In this document: one piece after another, positions 25,542 to 34,468 of the stretch
Position numbering within the stretch: position 1 is the first letter of the stretch
Layout of the letters: each line of letters opens with the position of its first letter
Assembly: GCF_900156825.1 (NCBI RefSeq)
Contig: NZ_FTOV01000003.1
Coordinates: 248,001 to 312,000 of the forward strand
Direction of reading: 5' to 3'
Length of the DNA: 64,000 nt
Source of the DNA: Chryseobacterium gambrini
Lineage (GTDB): Bacteria; Bacteroidota; Bacteroidia; Flavobacteriales; Weeksellaceae
The notes under the pieces: generated by a model
What the model was told of the DNA's origin: nothing
Database searches by the model: none
Seen by the model: only the letters and a program-made list of their open reading frames with translations
Made by a program: the position numbers and the translations under genes

Positions 25542-26668
25542 TGAAAATGAAAGAAATTTATTCTGCTATTTTTATCGTCGCGATAAATATCTTTTCTTTC
25601 GGACAGGAAAGTATTGCATCTGCTTCTACCGCATCTGCGGCAGCAGAAGGCAATCTATATAGGGCAACTGATGATGGGCAGATCTATATAGGTTTGCGAA
25701 ACGGTACAGTAAGTGCATTAAGTCCGGTTTTTGCCGCAACCCTATTTTCTGGTAACGGAACACCATCTAGCCCATATTCTCTGGGACAGATGGGAGCGAC
25801 TAATGGTCAGGTTTTAAGCTGGAACAGTACCACAAATACATGGGCGCCTTCTACAGATGCTGCCACCAACAATTGGTTCCTCGCGGGCAATGCAAATGCT
25901 GCGGCAAGCAGTTTGTTAGGCACAACAAATGATGTGCGTCTGCAACTGCGTTCCAACAATACCGAAATGCTTGAGTTAGGAACAAGGCAGACTTTAGGTC
26001 TTACAGAAAGTTCAAAGCCCAGTCCTTATAATTCCACAACTGCATCTACGATGTATATGAGAGGGACATCAGGAAATTCGGCACTGCAATTTCAGGCAGA
26101 TAATGCCACGATCTATAAACCAGTTTTCTTTACAGACAGCAATGGTAATTTCAGAATGAGAGGTTCTGCAGCTTCCAGTGATTTTTTTGAACTTGGAAGT
26201 AATGGATCATCAGAAAATGGCAGATTTGATTTTCTGGTAGGAGATGACGGCGATGAACCTTACCTTTTTTATAAATACAACTATACCTCTCAGACCTATA
26301 TCGAAATGCTTCGTCTGCAAGGAACGGGATTGAACAATACAGTCCGGGTGGGAATTAATATGGCTGGAAGTGTTCCTAATTCAACACTGCAGATTTCAGG
26401 ATCATTTTCTTTACCGATTGTTACTACTACCGCATCCTTAACATTAACCGAATTAAACTTCACAGTCATTTTGGGCGGAAATCATAATATAAGTCTTCCT
26501 TCCGCAAGTTTATGTAACGGCAGAATGTATATCATTAAAAATCCGACTACGAATACCCCCTCAATATCAGCTTATAATAATATTTCCGGAGGAAGTACTT
26601 CAACTATTGCTGCAAACTCTGTGATTTGGTTACAAAGCATTAATAATCAATGGGAACAGATTAATTAG
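25541..26668 (+). CDS. Secreted fibre-like protein, tandem paralog B
   Basis: This 375-residue protein has a signal peptide ending near IFSFGQ. It shares the whole domain order of the preceding paralog, including EGNLYRATDDGQIYIGLRNG, LLGTTNDVRLQL and the C-terminal RMYIIKNPTTNTPS block. Its ATG overlaps the previous stop (TAATG), so translation is coupled. The pair arose by tandem duplication and has diverged mainly in the N-terminal third. It is the last gene of the three-gene operon; no clear terminator was found before the convergent S24 gene. Confidence 0.65.
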   Translation: MKMKEIYSAIFIVAINIFSFGQESIASASTASAAAEGNLYRATDDGQIYIGLRNGTVSALSPVFAATLFSGNGTPSSPYSLGQMGATNGQVLSWNSTTNTWAPSTDAATNNWFLAGNANAAASSLLGTTNDVRLQLRSNNTEMLELGTRQTLGLTESSKPSPYNSTTASTMYMRGTSGNSALQFQADNATIYKPVFFTDSNGNFRMRGSAASSDFFELGSNGSSENGRFDFLVGDDGDEPYLFYKYNYTSQTYIEMLRLQGTGLNNTVRVGINMAGSVPNSTLQISGSFSLPIVTTTASLTLTELNFTVILGGNHNISLPSASLCNGRMYIIKNPTTNTPSISAYNNISGGSTSTIAANSVIWLQSINNQWEQIN

Positions 26669-26696
26669 AAATTTAAAAAATTTGCCGAATAAAGTT

Positions 26697-27467
26697 TTAA
26701 TTCTTCAATTTATCATTCACTTCTTTAATATCTCTTCTTAACTCCAGAAACATATCTTTTAAATTATAATTATCAAAATTATCAGGCTCAAAATCTTCCG
26801 GAAAAATTCCAGATGCATATTGCCAGATTTCAACAATTTCTCCCAAAGGAATATCATAAGGTTTATAAAATGAATTGTCTGAGGCTACTGTTATTGCTTT
26901 TTTCTTTTTGGTTTTAAATCTTTTGTAAGAAATACCGTCATTCAGAGTCACAAAAACATAACTTTTATTCGGTTTTAGATCTTCAATATTTTCAACATAT
27001 TTTCCGATGATATAAGAACCGTCTTTAAAAGGAGGCATTGAATCTCCTTTTGCGGGAAATGCCCTGTACTTTCCGTTAATTAAAAACGGAAGAGAAATCC
27101 TTTGTAAACTCTCAATATATTCCGGATCACTGTAACCGGATAAATAACCCATCGATGCTTTTTGAGGAACAATTTCAATGCTGTTGTTTCCCGATTGATC
27201 CACTACAACCGGAAGAACAATTCTGTTATCCGGAAGTTTTAATACATCTTCTATCGGATATTTGCGGATATCTACCGTAAGAAGCAGATCAATACTTATA
27301 TTGAAATACTTCGAAATTCTGATGAGCAGTTCATAAGGCGGTTCAGAACGCCCATCCTCGTATTTGGAATACCGGACGCGGCTCATTGATGTTTTGTCCG
27401 CAAGTTCCTGCTGCGATAAATTTTTCTGAGTCCTTAAAAACCTGATGTTATCTGAAAAAATCGACAT
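26697..27467 (-). CDS. XRE-S24 (LexA/UmuD-like) transcriptional regulator, chromosomal copy
   Basis: This 256-residue protein has an HTH_3 DNA-binding domain (about 5-60, SQQELADKTSMSRVRYSKYEDG) and an S24 peptidase-like domain (about 120-225) with the Ser in KGDSMPPF and the Lys in SYKRFK. The segment before it reads KASMGYLSGYSD, where related proteins I recall have AAGYLNGYSD, so the usual Ala-Gly cleavage pair is Met-Gly here. It is divergent from umuC across two GATACAAA-type palindromes, and presumably represses itself and umuC until DNA damage. A second copy, about 90% identical by eye, lies at 49189. Confidence 0.88.
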   Translation of the reverse strand: MSIFSDNIRFLRTQKNLSQQELADKTSMSRVRYSKYEDGRSEPPYELLIRISKYFNISIDLLLTVDIRKYPIEDVLKLPDNRIVLPVVVDQSGNNSIEIVPQKASMGYLSGYSDPEYIESLQRISLPFLINGKYRAFPAKGDSMPPFKDGSYIIGKYVENIEDLKPNKSYVFVTLNDGISYKRFKTKKKKAITVASDNSFYKPYDIPLGEIVEIWQYASGIFPEDFEPDNFDNYNLKDMFLELRRDIKEVNDKLKN

Positions 27468-27468
27468 T

Positions 27469-27516
27469 GATACAAATTGTATCTGTAAATATACTAAAAA
27501 TGATACAAATAGTATC
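27469..27516. promoter_or_regulatory. Two S24-regulator operators in the umuC divergent promoter
   Basis: GATACAAATTGTATC (27469-27483, perfect palindrome) and GATACAAATAGTATC (27502-27516, one mismatch) are centred 33 bp apart. The second is followed directly by TAATTTTG, a -7 box for the umuC side. The same pair is found at 49964-50011. Confidence 0.8.
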
Positions 27517-27543
27517 TAATTTTGTTCTGCAGAATCCACTATT

Positions 27544-27882
27544 ATGTATGCTCTGGTAGATTGTAATAATTTCTTTGTTTCCTGCGAAAGAACGCTTGAT
27601 CCGAAGCTTGAAAATAAGCCCGTTGTAGTACTTTCCAACAACGATGGCTGTGTAGTGTCCAGAAGTAAGGAAGCTAAAGATCTGGGAATTCCGATGGCGG
27701 CTCCGGCTTTTAAGTACAAGGAATTATTTAAAGAGAATGATGTACAATGCTTTTCCGCAAAATTCGAATTGTATAATTTTAAAAGTCAGCGTGTTATAGA
27801 GATATCCACAGCGTATGTGGATAAGTCTGATTATGAGGTGTATTCAATTGATTATCAAAAGAAAATTATTATTACAAGTTAG
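27544..27882 (+). pseudogene. umuC: umuC, 5' fragment interrupted by the 30.6-kb element
   Basis: The first 103 codons encode the start of a Y-family polymerase (MYALVDCNNFFVSCERTLDP, then VVVLSNNDGCVVSRSKEAK), running to YEVYSID at 27852. Family UmuC continues with EVFLDL-type sequence; here the frame instead enters foreign DNA, gives nine unrelated codons and stops. The missing part, starting ELFLDL, is found in frame at 58484-59455. The break separates the Asp and Glu of the catalytic SIDE motif, so the fragment cannot be an active polymerase. Confidence 0.93.
27846..27852. repeat. Left 7-bp junction repeat of the element
   Basis: AATTGAT joins the umuC fragment to element DNA that begins TATCAAAAG. 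The element's right end carries GATAATCAAC near 58449, which in reverse complement gives TTGATTATC, matching TTGATTATC at 27849-27857. Confidence 0.75.
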
Positions 27883-27986
27883 AAGCTAAAAAGGTTGTAA
27901 TGTATTGATATTTAGTCGTGCTTATGATATTAATATTTTGATAAAATATATATGTCGATTCGGTAATTTTTTAGAATTTATAAATG

Positions 27987-28418
27987 CACCAAACATTCAG
28001 CAATTATTACAAACTGATAAATTTTCATCAATATTTTTGATAGTTAAAAAAAGTTTTCTTTAAATTAAGGATTAAACTTTCTTAAGCGTTTTCTGAAATT
28101 AAAGATGCCATAAAGAAGTAAATATGTATATTATTAAGATTTGTATTTCTTTAGATGATCTAAGAAACTGATTCTAACCTAACCATGAATAGGATGTTTG
28201 AAACGTGCATTTTTAGGGTTTTATAATGATCAAAGATTGAGGAGAATTTGTGCATTCTTAATGAAGACATCTGAAAATATGTTTAAATTATTTGTTATAA
28301 AAATGTTATTGAATAAAACAGTAAGCAGGATTATAATCTAACTATTAGAGTTTTTACCTGGAAATTATAATTTAAACCAATAGTTTAGAATTAAATTGAC
28401 TTTGCTGAATGTTTGGTG
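27987..28418. mobile_element. MITE-like unit bounded by 17-bp inverted repeats
   Basis: CACCAAACATTCAGCAA (27987-28003) and its exact reverse complement (28402-28418) enclose 398 bp of AT-rich, non-coding DNA. The same 17-mer or close variants recur at 41278, 41346, 41384 and 42476 around the DUF1016 gene. The surrounding gap 27883-28440 holds no gene. Confidence 0.65.
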
Positions 28419-28440
28419 TTTTTTATAATTTTATCCATGA

Positions 28441-29304
28441 AGTTGTTTAAACTTATTTGAGAAAAAAAGTTCCGAGAAAATTAGCAATTTTGGATTGCAA
28501 TTAAAAAGACTAATAATCTGGAAATCATTAGCAAAGATAAAATAGAGAAATGGATTTTACCCCATTTAAGCAAAGTAAAAAGAGGATTTTCTACGAAGTT
28601 TGATCTGGTAAAAATAATTCAGACCATTATAAAACGGTTGAAAACCGGTTGTCAGTGGAGGGAAATTTCGGTAAAAGACTATTTCGGTGAAGAAAAAATA
28701 AGCTGGCAAAATGTGTATTATTTTTTTAACAAGTGGAGCAAGGACGGCAGTTTCAGGAATATTTGGGTTCATCTTTTAAATCGTAACAAACGGTTATTGG
28801 ATATGTCGTGTGTTCAGCTCGACGGAAGTCAAACCCGGAGCAGAATGGGCGGAGAATCAGTAGGATATCAAAGCAGGAAGTCTGCGAAAACCAGCAATAT
28901 GATTTTTCTTTGCGACAATCGTGGTCAAATGCTTTCGATGGGAGATCCCAGAAGCGGAAATCATCACGATTTATATGAAATAGAAGATGTGATGAGCGAG
29001 ATCATTGAGATTTTGTCCGAAGCGGAGATTTCCCATAAGGGGCTTTTTTTGAATGCAGATTCGGGATTTGACAGTGAAAATTTAAGACTGAAATTAGAAA
29101 TGGAGGAAATAACAGGCAATATCAAAACCAATCCCCGCAATGGAAAAACAGTAGATAATGATTACTATTTTGATGAAAAACTCTACAAAAACAGATTTAA
29201 AATAGAACAGGCAAATGCCTGGCTAGACGGCTTCAAATCTTATCAGCAAAGCCTTGAAGCCATCTAACAAAGCATTTTATTTAAAATCAAACCTGTTTAA
29301 ACTT
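28441..29304 (+). mobile_element. IS5-family insertion sequence remnant with defective transposase
   Basis: Ends share GTTTAAAC-N3-TTTGA (28445-28460 and, inverted, 29287-29302). The transposase frame is open from 28485 to 29267 and reads as an IS5-group DDE enzyme: KTGCQWREISVKDYF, QLDGSQTRSRMGG, FLNADSGFDS and ENGE-type RFKIEQANAWLDGFK. It has no ATG where the N-terminus should begin (about 28500-28530), and after WLDGFK the frame goes off into unrelated codons and stops, so the C-terminal helix is lost. It is probably inactive. Confidence 0.75.
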
Positions 29305-29712
29305 TTATTTTTCTATCGAACTGATAAAATTTTCTATAAATGCAGTTTTATCTTTTTTAACAAGTTCAAGCATTTCATGTTTGTCTTCTGGAATTTCGCC
29401 ATATTTATCAAACCACAAGTGGATTTCAATTAACACAGGCAAAAGATCAATTCCTTTTTTTGTTAACCTATACAAAACTTTTGCTTTACTATTAGGGTGT
29501 TCAAATTTTTGAATTACTTTGTTCTCTTCTAAGGTTACCAATCTATTGGCTAATATATTTGTTGCAATGCCTTCTTTAGACTTTAAAAAATCTCCATAAG
29601 TACATTCTTTAGCGAATAATAAATCCCTTATAATCAGAAAGGACCATTTATCTCCAAACACATCTAAAGTACAGCTAACAGGGCAGTCTGATCTTTTTTT
29701 TATTTCTTTCAT
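29305..29712 (-). CDS. HxlR-family transcriptional regulator
   Basis: This 135-residue winged-helix protein has the start set at MKEIKKRSDCPVS; a longer frame upstream runs into the promoter. Typical HxlR features are CPVSCTLDVFGDKWSFLIIRDLL, with Cys near position 10, and LTKKGIDLLPVLIEI near the C-terminus. HxlR members often sense aldehydes, quinones or oxidants through the N-terminal Cys. It is divergent from the SDR-hydrolase-quinone reductase operon and probably controls it through the inverted repeat at 29766-29780. Confidence 0.85.
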   Translation of the reverse strand: MKEIKKRSDCPVSCTLDVFGDKWSFLIIRDLLFAKECTYGDFLKSKEGIATNILANRLVTLEENKVIQKFEHPNSKAKVLYRLTKKGIDLLPVLIEIHLWFDKYGEIPEDKHEMLELVKKDKTAFIENFISSIEK

Positions 29713-29755
29713 AAAAATATTATTAAAAAATAACTTGCATTTTAAAAGTTGTTTG

Positions 29756-29780
29756 TATATTTGTACTTGCAAAACGCAAG
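29756..29780 (+). promoter_or_regulatory. Promoter and likely HxlR operator
   Basis: TATATTTG (29756-29763) is a perfect -7 box and is followed at once by CTTGC-aaaac-GCAAG (29766-29780), an inverted repeat at the expected start of transcription, where a repressor would block the operon that begins at 29814. Confidence 0.6.
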
Positions 29781-29813
29781 CAAATTTACGAATAATATTT
29801 TAACCAAAATAAT

Positions 29814-30611
29814 ATGAAACAAAATATTTTAATTACTGGTGCCTCTTCAGGATTTGGGTTGTTAATCGCTAACAGGTTACACAAAAGTGGACACAATGTA
29901 ATTGGTACAAGTAGAAATCCCGAAAAACTACAATCAGTAGTTCCTTTTAAAATGATCGCATTAGACCTTAATTCAGATGAGTCAATTAATACTTTACCCG
30001 ATAGGTTATTTAAAGAAATAGGCAAATTGGATATTCTTATCAATAACGCAGGCTTTTTAGTGTCTGGTATTGCAGAAGAAACCCCCATTGAATTAGGAAG
30101 ACAACAATTTGAAACTAACTTTTGGGGTACTATCAAGGTAACTAATTCCATATTACTTTATTTTAGAAAACAAAGATTTGGAAAAATAATCACTTTAGGA
30201 TCAATTGTAGGTCTTGTGTCTTTTCCAAATGCGGCTTATTATGCCTCATCAAAACATGCGTTAGAAGGTTATTTCAAAGCATTACGATATGAGTTAAACG
30301 AGTTTAATATTAGAGTAGCTATGGTACAGCCTGCAGCTTTTAAAACCAGCATTATGGATAACTCGTCTTCTCCTGTAAATGAAATTACAGATTACAATTC
30401 TTTAAGGGGTAAGATTGAAAAATTCACCGATGAACTTGTAAAAAGCGCAGAAGATCCAATGATGGTTGCAAATGAAGTGCTAAAAGTAGTTCAAACTGCA
30501 AAGCCTAAATTCAGAAATATTGTTGGAAAAGGAACTTCAACCTTAATTAATCTTCAACACTTTGCCTATGGAATTTTAGAGAAAAATGTTCTTAAACAAT
30601 TAAATAAATAA
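29814..30611 (+). CDS. SDR-family oxidoreductase
   Basis: This 265-residue classical short-chain dehydrogenase has the cofactor loop TGASSGFG (residues 8-15), the NNAG motif near 79, the catalytic Ser in LGSIVGL, and YASSKHA (Tyr-x-x-x-Lys) near 142-146. An Arg follows in GTSRNPEK, which favours NADP(H). Substrate unknown. It is the first of five same-strand genes (29814-33846) with gaps of 2-19 nt, divergent from the HxlR gene. Codon use is more AT-rich than in the cluster after 34.4 kb. Confidence 0.88.
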   Translation: MKQNILITGASSGFGLLIANRLHKSGHNVIGTSRNPEKLQSVVPFKMIALDLNSDESINTLPDRLFKEIGKLDILINNAGFLVSGIAEETPIELGRQQFETNFWGTIKVTNSILLYFRKQRFGKIITLGSIVGLVSFPNAAYYASSKHALEGYFKALRYELNEFNIRVAMVQPAAFKTSIMDNSSSPVNEITDYNSLRGKIEKFTDELVKSAEDPMMVANEVLKVVQTAKPKFRNIVGKGTSTLINLQHFAYGILEKNVLKQLNK

Positions 30612-30630
30612 CAGTATAAAAAATAAGAAA

Positions 30631-31473
30631 ATGGAAAACAACGCATTAACAACAGAAACACAATATGCAAATATTGACAGCAAACAAATTGCCTATAGAA
30701 AAATCGGGAACGGAACACCTATTATTTTGGCAAACCGCTTCAGAGGAACACTCGATACATGGGATCCTTTATTTCTTGATTTATTAGCGCAAACCAATAC
30801 AGTGATTACTTTTGATTATTCAGGTATTGGTTACTCTGAAGGCGAATTACCTTTAGATTTACATCTTGTATCAGCAGAAGTCATAAAAATTGCAGACTAT
30901 CTAAACATTGGTAAATTTATTGTTGGAGGTTGGTCTTATGGTGGCCTTATTGCTCAGTATGTTACATTTTTATATCCGACAAGAGTTTTAAGTACAGTTA
31001 TTATTGGTAGTAACCCAATGGGTAAAAACGAAACGTCTTTATCACCTCTTTTCTTAGAAAAAGCTTTGCAACCAAGCTATACACCCGAAGATATAATAAC
31101 TTTATTTTTTGAACCTAAATCAGAAGAAAGTGCAGCTAGCGGTTTAGCGTCGTTACAACGTATTGCTCAAAGATATGACGAGTCAAAAGTTCCAATTAAG
31201 GTTGAAACATTACAGAGATATTTTGCTCCAACTGAACAATTGGCAAATGATATTGATAACTTCAGAGAAGCATATAAAACATTAAAAACACCAGTATTGG
31301 TAATTTCAGGGGACAACGATATTTCTTTTGCTGCAGAAAATTGGTTTCCCCTGCTACAAAATGCACCAACTCTTCAACATATTATCATGCCAAATACAGG
31401 CCATGCGCCTCATTATCAATATCCTGAATTAACAACTTCCTACATTAAAATTTTTATTAACCAAAACAACTAA
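30631..31473 (+). CDS. Alpha/beta hydrolase
   Basis: This 280-residue cytosolic protein has the nucleophile elbow GGWSYGG (Ser near residue 107), an acid in GDNDISF near 227, and the His in NTGHAPHYQYP near 258. The oxyanion segment is LANRFRGTLDTWDP. The family hydrolyses esters, lactones or epoxides, but the substrate is unknown. It follows the SDR gene by 19 nt in the HxlR-linked operon, and a second, exported hydrolase occurs two genes later. Confidence 0.87.
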   Translation: MENNALTTETQYANIDSKQIAYRKIGNGTPIILANRFRGTLDTWDPLFLDLLAQTNTVITFDYSGIGYSEGELPLDLHLVSAEVIKIADYLNIGKFIVGGWSYGGLIAQYVTFLYPTRVLSTVIIGSNPMGKNETSLSPLFLEKALQPSYTPEDIITLFFEPKSEESAASGLASLQRIAQRYDESKVPIKVETLQRYFAPTEQLANDIDNFREAYKTLKTPVLVISGDNDISFAAENWFPLLQNAPTLQHIIMPNTGHAPHYQYPELTTSYIKIFINQNN

Positions 31474-31477
31474 ATCT

Positions 31478-32038
31478 ATGAAACACTTAATTATTTATTC
31501 GCACTTAAATCCGGAAAGTTTTACTAAAGCAATAGTAGATGAAGTTGAAAGAAAGTCAAAAGAAAAAGGACATGAAATCAAAATTATAGACCTATATGGA
31601 GAACAGTTCAATCCAATTCTAGGAATGCCGGATATTGAATATATGTTTATGGGCAAAGAAATGCCCAATGATATTCAGCAATACCAAGAATTGATAACCT
31701 GGGCTGATCATTTAACGATTGTCTACCCAATGTGGTGGGCGCAGATGCCTGCCATTTTAAAGGGTTTTATAGACAGGGTTTTTTCTCACGGATTTGCATT
31801 TCAATTAACCGAAAATGGTCCAATTGGTTTATTGAAAGGAAAAACAGCTCACGTATTTATAAATACTAATACGCCAACGGCTATTTATGAAGAGACATTA
31901 ATGAATAAAGCACAAATCAGAGTAATTGAAGAAGGAATTTTTGAATTTTGCGGAATCCAAACAGAAACTACTTTTTTTGGAAACGTAGTAAGTGGAACAG
32001 ATGAATTAAGAAAAAGCTATTTAGCAACAATTAAATAA
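31478..32038 (+). CDS. NAD(P)H quinone oxidoreductase, flavodoxin-like fold
   Basis: This 186-residue protein is of the NQO1/KefF/MdaB group: an N-terminal FMN/FAD phosphate-binding stretch (IIYSHLNPESF, residues 4-14), then the flavin-contacting YPMWWAQMPAILKGFIDRVFSHGFAF near 77-102, which is diagnostic. It reduces quinones by two electrons and so avoids semiquinone radicals. It starts 4 nt after the hydrolase gene. With an HxlR regulator upstream, a quinone- or electrophile-induced detoxification operon is likely. Confidence 0.9.
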   Translation: MKHLIIYSHLNPESFTKAIVDEVERKSKEKGHEIKIIDLYGEQFNPILGMPDIEYMFMGKEMPNDIQQYQELITWADHLTIVYPMWWAQMPAILKGFIDRVFSHGFAFQLTENGPIGLLKGKTAHVFINTNTPTAIYEETLMNKAQIRVIEEGIFEFCGIQTETTFFGNVVSGTDELRKSYLATIK

Positions 32039-32044
32039 CTAAAA

Positions 32045-32968
32045 ATGAGGAAATTATTGAAAATTGCACTAATATTAATTTCGTATATTAGTTTGGCACA
32101 ATCACAAAATAATATGGACATGAAAAATACGGAAAACTATACTTATGCAACGGTCCCAACTCAATTTGTAGAAGCTAACGGAATTAAATTTGCCTATCGA
32201 GCGTATGGAAAAGAAGGTGGCATTCCTGTAATTTATTTAAATCACTTAACGTCAAATCTTGACAATTGTGATCCAAGAATCATGGATGCCATCGCTGCAA
32301 AACGTAAAATAATTGTTTTTGATTATCGTGGAGTTGGTACTTCTACGGGCAAACAAGGAGAAAGTATTGCAGATATGGCTAAAGATGGAATTGCTTTTAT
32401 TCACGCATTGGGTTACAATCAAGTAGATATTATTGGATTTTCAATGGGCGGATTTATTACGCAGGAAATTCTTTTGATTGAGCCAACTTTGGTTCGTAAA
32501 GCAATATTGGCAGGTACAGGACCAAGAGGAGGACAAGGTATAAGTGATGTCGTTGGAAAAACATATAAAGATATTTTGAAAGGATTGTTCACTTTTAGAG
32601 ATCCTAAATTTTATTTATTTTTTACACAAAATGAAGTAGGCAAAGTTGCGGCAAAAGATTTTTTAAAAAGATTGAAAGAAAGAAAAGTAAATCGTGATAA
32701 AAAAGTAAAATTAGCTGTGCTAAAAAAACAATTGAAAGCCATAAAAATATGGGGAAATGCAAAGCCTATGGATTTAAGTACATTTAATCTTCCTGTTTTT
32801 ATTGCCAATGGCGATGCTGACAGAATGGTGCCAACCCCAAATTCTTATGATATGGCAAAACGGTTTCCGAATTCTCAACTAAAAATATACCCCAACTCTG
32901 GTCATGGTGGAATATTTCAATATCATGAAGAGTTTATTCAACAAGCAATTGAATTTTTAACTAAGTAA
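32045..32968 (+). CDS. Exported alpha/beta hydrolase
   Basis: This 307-residue protein begins with a signal peptide (MRKLLKIALILISYISLAQS). The hydrolase core has the elbow IGFSMGG (Ser near residue 135), the acid in NGDADRMVP, and the His in NSGHGGIFQY near 290. A basic, Lys-rich cap region (about 200-235) is unusual. Substrate unknown. It belongs to the operon 29814-33846 and lies 6 nt after the quinone reductase gene. Confidence 0.85.
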   Translation: MRKLLKIALILISYISLAQSQNNMDMKNTENYTYATVPTQFVEANGIKFAYRAYGKEGGIPVIYLNHLTSNLDNCDPRIMDAIAAKRKIIVFDYRGVGTSTGKQGESIADMAKDGIAFIHALGYNQVDIIGFSMGGFITQEILLIEPTLVRKAILAGTGPRGGQGISDVVGKTYKDILKGLFTFRDPKFYLFFTQNEVGKVAAKDFLKRLKERKVNRDKKVKLAVLKKQLKAIKIWGNAKPMDLSTFNLPVFIANGDADRMVPTPNSYDMAKRFPNSQLKIYPNSGHGGIFQYHEEFIQQAIEFLTK

Positions 32969-32970
32969 AA

Positions 32971-33846
32971 ATGAAAAAATTATATTTACAACTATTTTTT
33001 ATTTTGATTGGCTTGAACTTACTTCAAGCGCAAAATCAAAATTTAGAAGCTCATAATATAGCAACATCTTTTGATGTAGAAAAACATCTTTCATCCTCAA
33101 TTTTATTGTGGATGCGAACAGACAAACCCCGTCAAGAAAGCATGGACAGATGGAAAGGGCCACATGCCCAAATTATTGTGGCTAATAAAGGTTTGTTAGA
33201 ATACCGCCAACTACATTTTGCAGAAGAGAACACAGGCTTGTGGCCATCAACTGAAGGTGTTGAAACCAATATACCGCAAGATCGTAAAGTGGATGGGGTA
33301 GCTGATGTTACTTTAAAAAATATATTTTCAATTTTCAGAGGTAAGAAGCAAAACAAACTAGCCTATACTGATGAAGTCAATTTATTCAAACGCACCATCC
33401 TTTATGCGGCACTTTCGGCTAATTCTAAGTGGTACAATGTATCAAAGTCTAATGCAAAAAGCGATGCAGGGACAATGATTTTTTTTAGAATAAAAGATGG
33501 AGTAAAATTAAGCGATTTTAAGAAATTTATAAACAATGAACTTACTCCTACGCTCGCAAATACAGGTGTTCTAAGTGAATTACGAAGTAAAGTTTATAAT
33601 GAATGGAAACAAAAACAATGGAATACACCTAATGTTCAGCATGATAACTCGGAAGAAGTACAATTTCAAGCATCAATTACTTTAGGCTTTACCGATAAAA
33701 GTACAATGGATAAGTTCTTTAAAAGTAATGAGTTAAAAAAAATATCAAAGAGACTATCTTTGTTCTGTTCTGCAATTCACGCTTACGAAGTTAAAGAAAC
33801 ATTAATCTTTGTTGAAGATGGAAAAAGAATTTTGCTTTTTAAGTGA
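32971..33846 (+). CDS. Exported EthD/dimeric alpha-beta barrel-like protein
   Basis: This 291-residue protein has a signal peptide ending near LLQAQ. Residues about 40-80 contain WMRTDKPRQESMDRWKGPHA then LEYRQLHF, resembling the W-x-x-x-H...Y-x-Q-x-H pattern of EthD-like dimeric alpha-beta barrels, and a second ferredoxin-like half (about 160-280) is probable. EthD relatives bind or transform small aromatic molecules, but the match is from pattern only. It is the last gene of the HxlR-linked operon, starting 2 nt after the previous stop. Confidence 0.55.
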   Translation: MKKLYLQLFFILIGLNLLQAQNQNLEAHNIATSFDVEKHLSSSILLWMRTDKPRQESMDRWKGPHAQIIVANKGLLEYRQLHFAEENTGLWPSTEGVETNIPQDRKVDGVADVTLKNIFSIFRGKKQNKLAYTDEVNLFKRTILYAALSANSKWYNVSKSNAKSDAGTMIFFRIKDGVKLSDFKKFINNELTPTLANTGVLSELRSKVYNEWKQKQWNTPNVQHDNSEEVQFQASITLGFTDKSTMDKFFKSNELKKISKRLSLFCSAIHAYEVKETLIFVEDGKRILLFK

Positions 33847-33982
33847 TAAATTTGAGCTCTCTACCAAAGAAATTTCCGATTACTACAAAAACGATCTAAA
33901 TGTTAATCTTATTTATGTTTTTAACTAATTATCTATATAATACAGCAAAATAAAACTTTTAGTATGTTTTGTTTGTTTCTAA

Positions 33983-34002
33983 AATATACTATTTAGTATA
34001 TT
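33983..34002. promoter_or_regulatory. Probable TetR operator 1 with promoter
   Basis: AATATACT-attt-AGTATATT is an 8-4-8 perfect palindrome. It overlaps TATATTTG, a -7 box for the SnoaL-like and TetR genes. The identical half sites recur at 35075-35094. Confidence 0.7.
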
Positions 34003-34072
34003 TGCATCAGGAAATCATGATTTGATAACCAAAAGATGGTTAAAAGTACATAAAAATTAAAATTGTGATATT

Positions 34073-34435
34073 ATGACCAACAGAGAATTAGTAATAACAG
34101 CGGTAACAGCAGTATTCGTTGATAGAGATCTATCTGCACTTGACCAATATTTTGACAGTGACTACATTCAGCATAATCCTGCTCTGCCAAACGGTAAAAA
34201 AGTGCTTAATCCCACATTGAAGGAAGATTTCAAGTACGAAGTTAAAATAGTAACGGAAAATGAAGATATCGTGATGGCACATGGTCGCTTCTCCAACGGG
34301 CACGGCAAAAACTACATTGCTGTTGATATTTTTAAAGTCGAAGATGAAAAGGTAGTAGAGCATTAGGATGTAATGCAGAAAGAGGTTAGACCGAAAAATA
34401 TCATAACCGGAAATGCAATGTTTCCTATTTCTTAA
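34073..34435 (+). pseudogene. SnoaL-like (NTF2-fold) gene with an in-frame stop codon
   Basis: The frame encodes MTNRELVITAVTAVFVDRD, then the NTF2-type strand blocks IQHNPALPNG and IVMAHGRFSNG, and reaches VVEH before a TAG at 34364-34366. SnoaL relatives continue here with Trp (VVEHWDV). The next codons, DVMQKEV then NAMFPIS up to a TAA at 34433, keep the family sense in the same frame, so a single TGG-to-TAG change explains the stop. The truncated 97-residue form would lack the last strand. It heads the TetR-controlled cluster. Confidence 0.72.
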
Positions 34436-34468
34436 TATCTTTCGGAACGCAATAAAAAGTAAATTAGA

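Noticed and set aside
14306..26668. Intact prophage or contractile injection system
   Set aside because: There are fibre-like, lysin and regulator genes but no terminase, portal, capsid, sheath, tube, baseplate or integrase genes.
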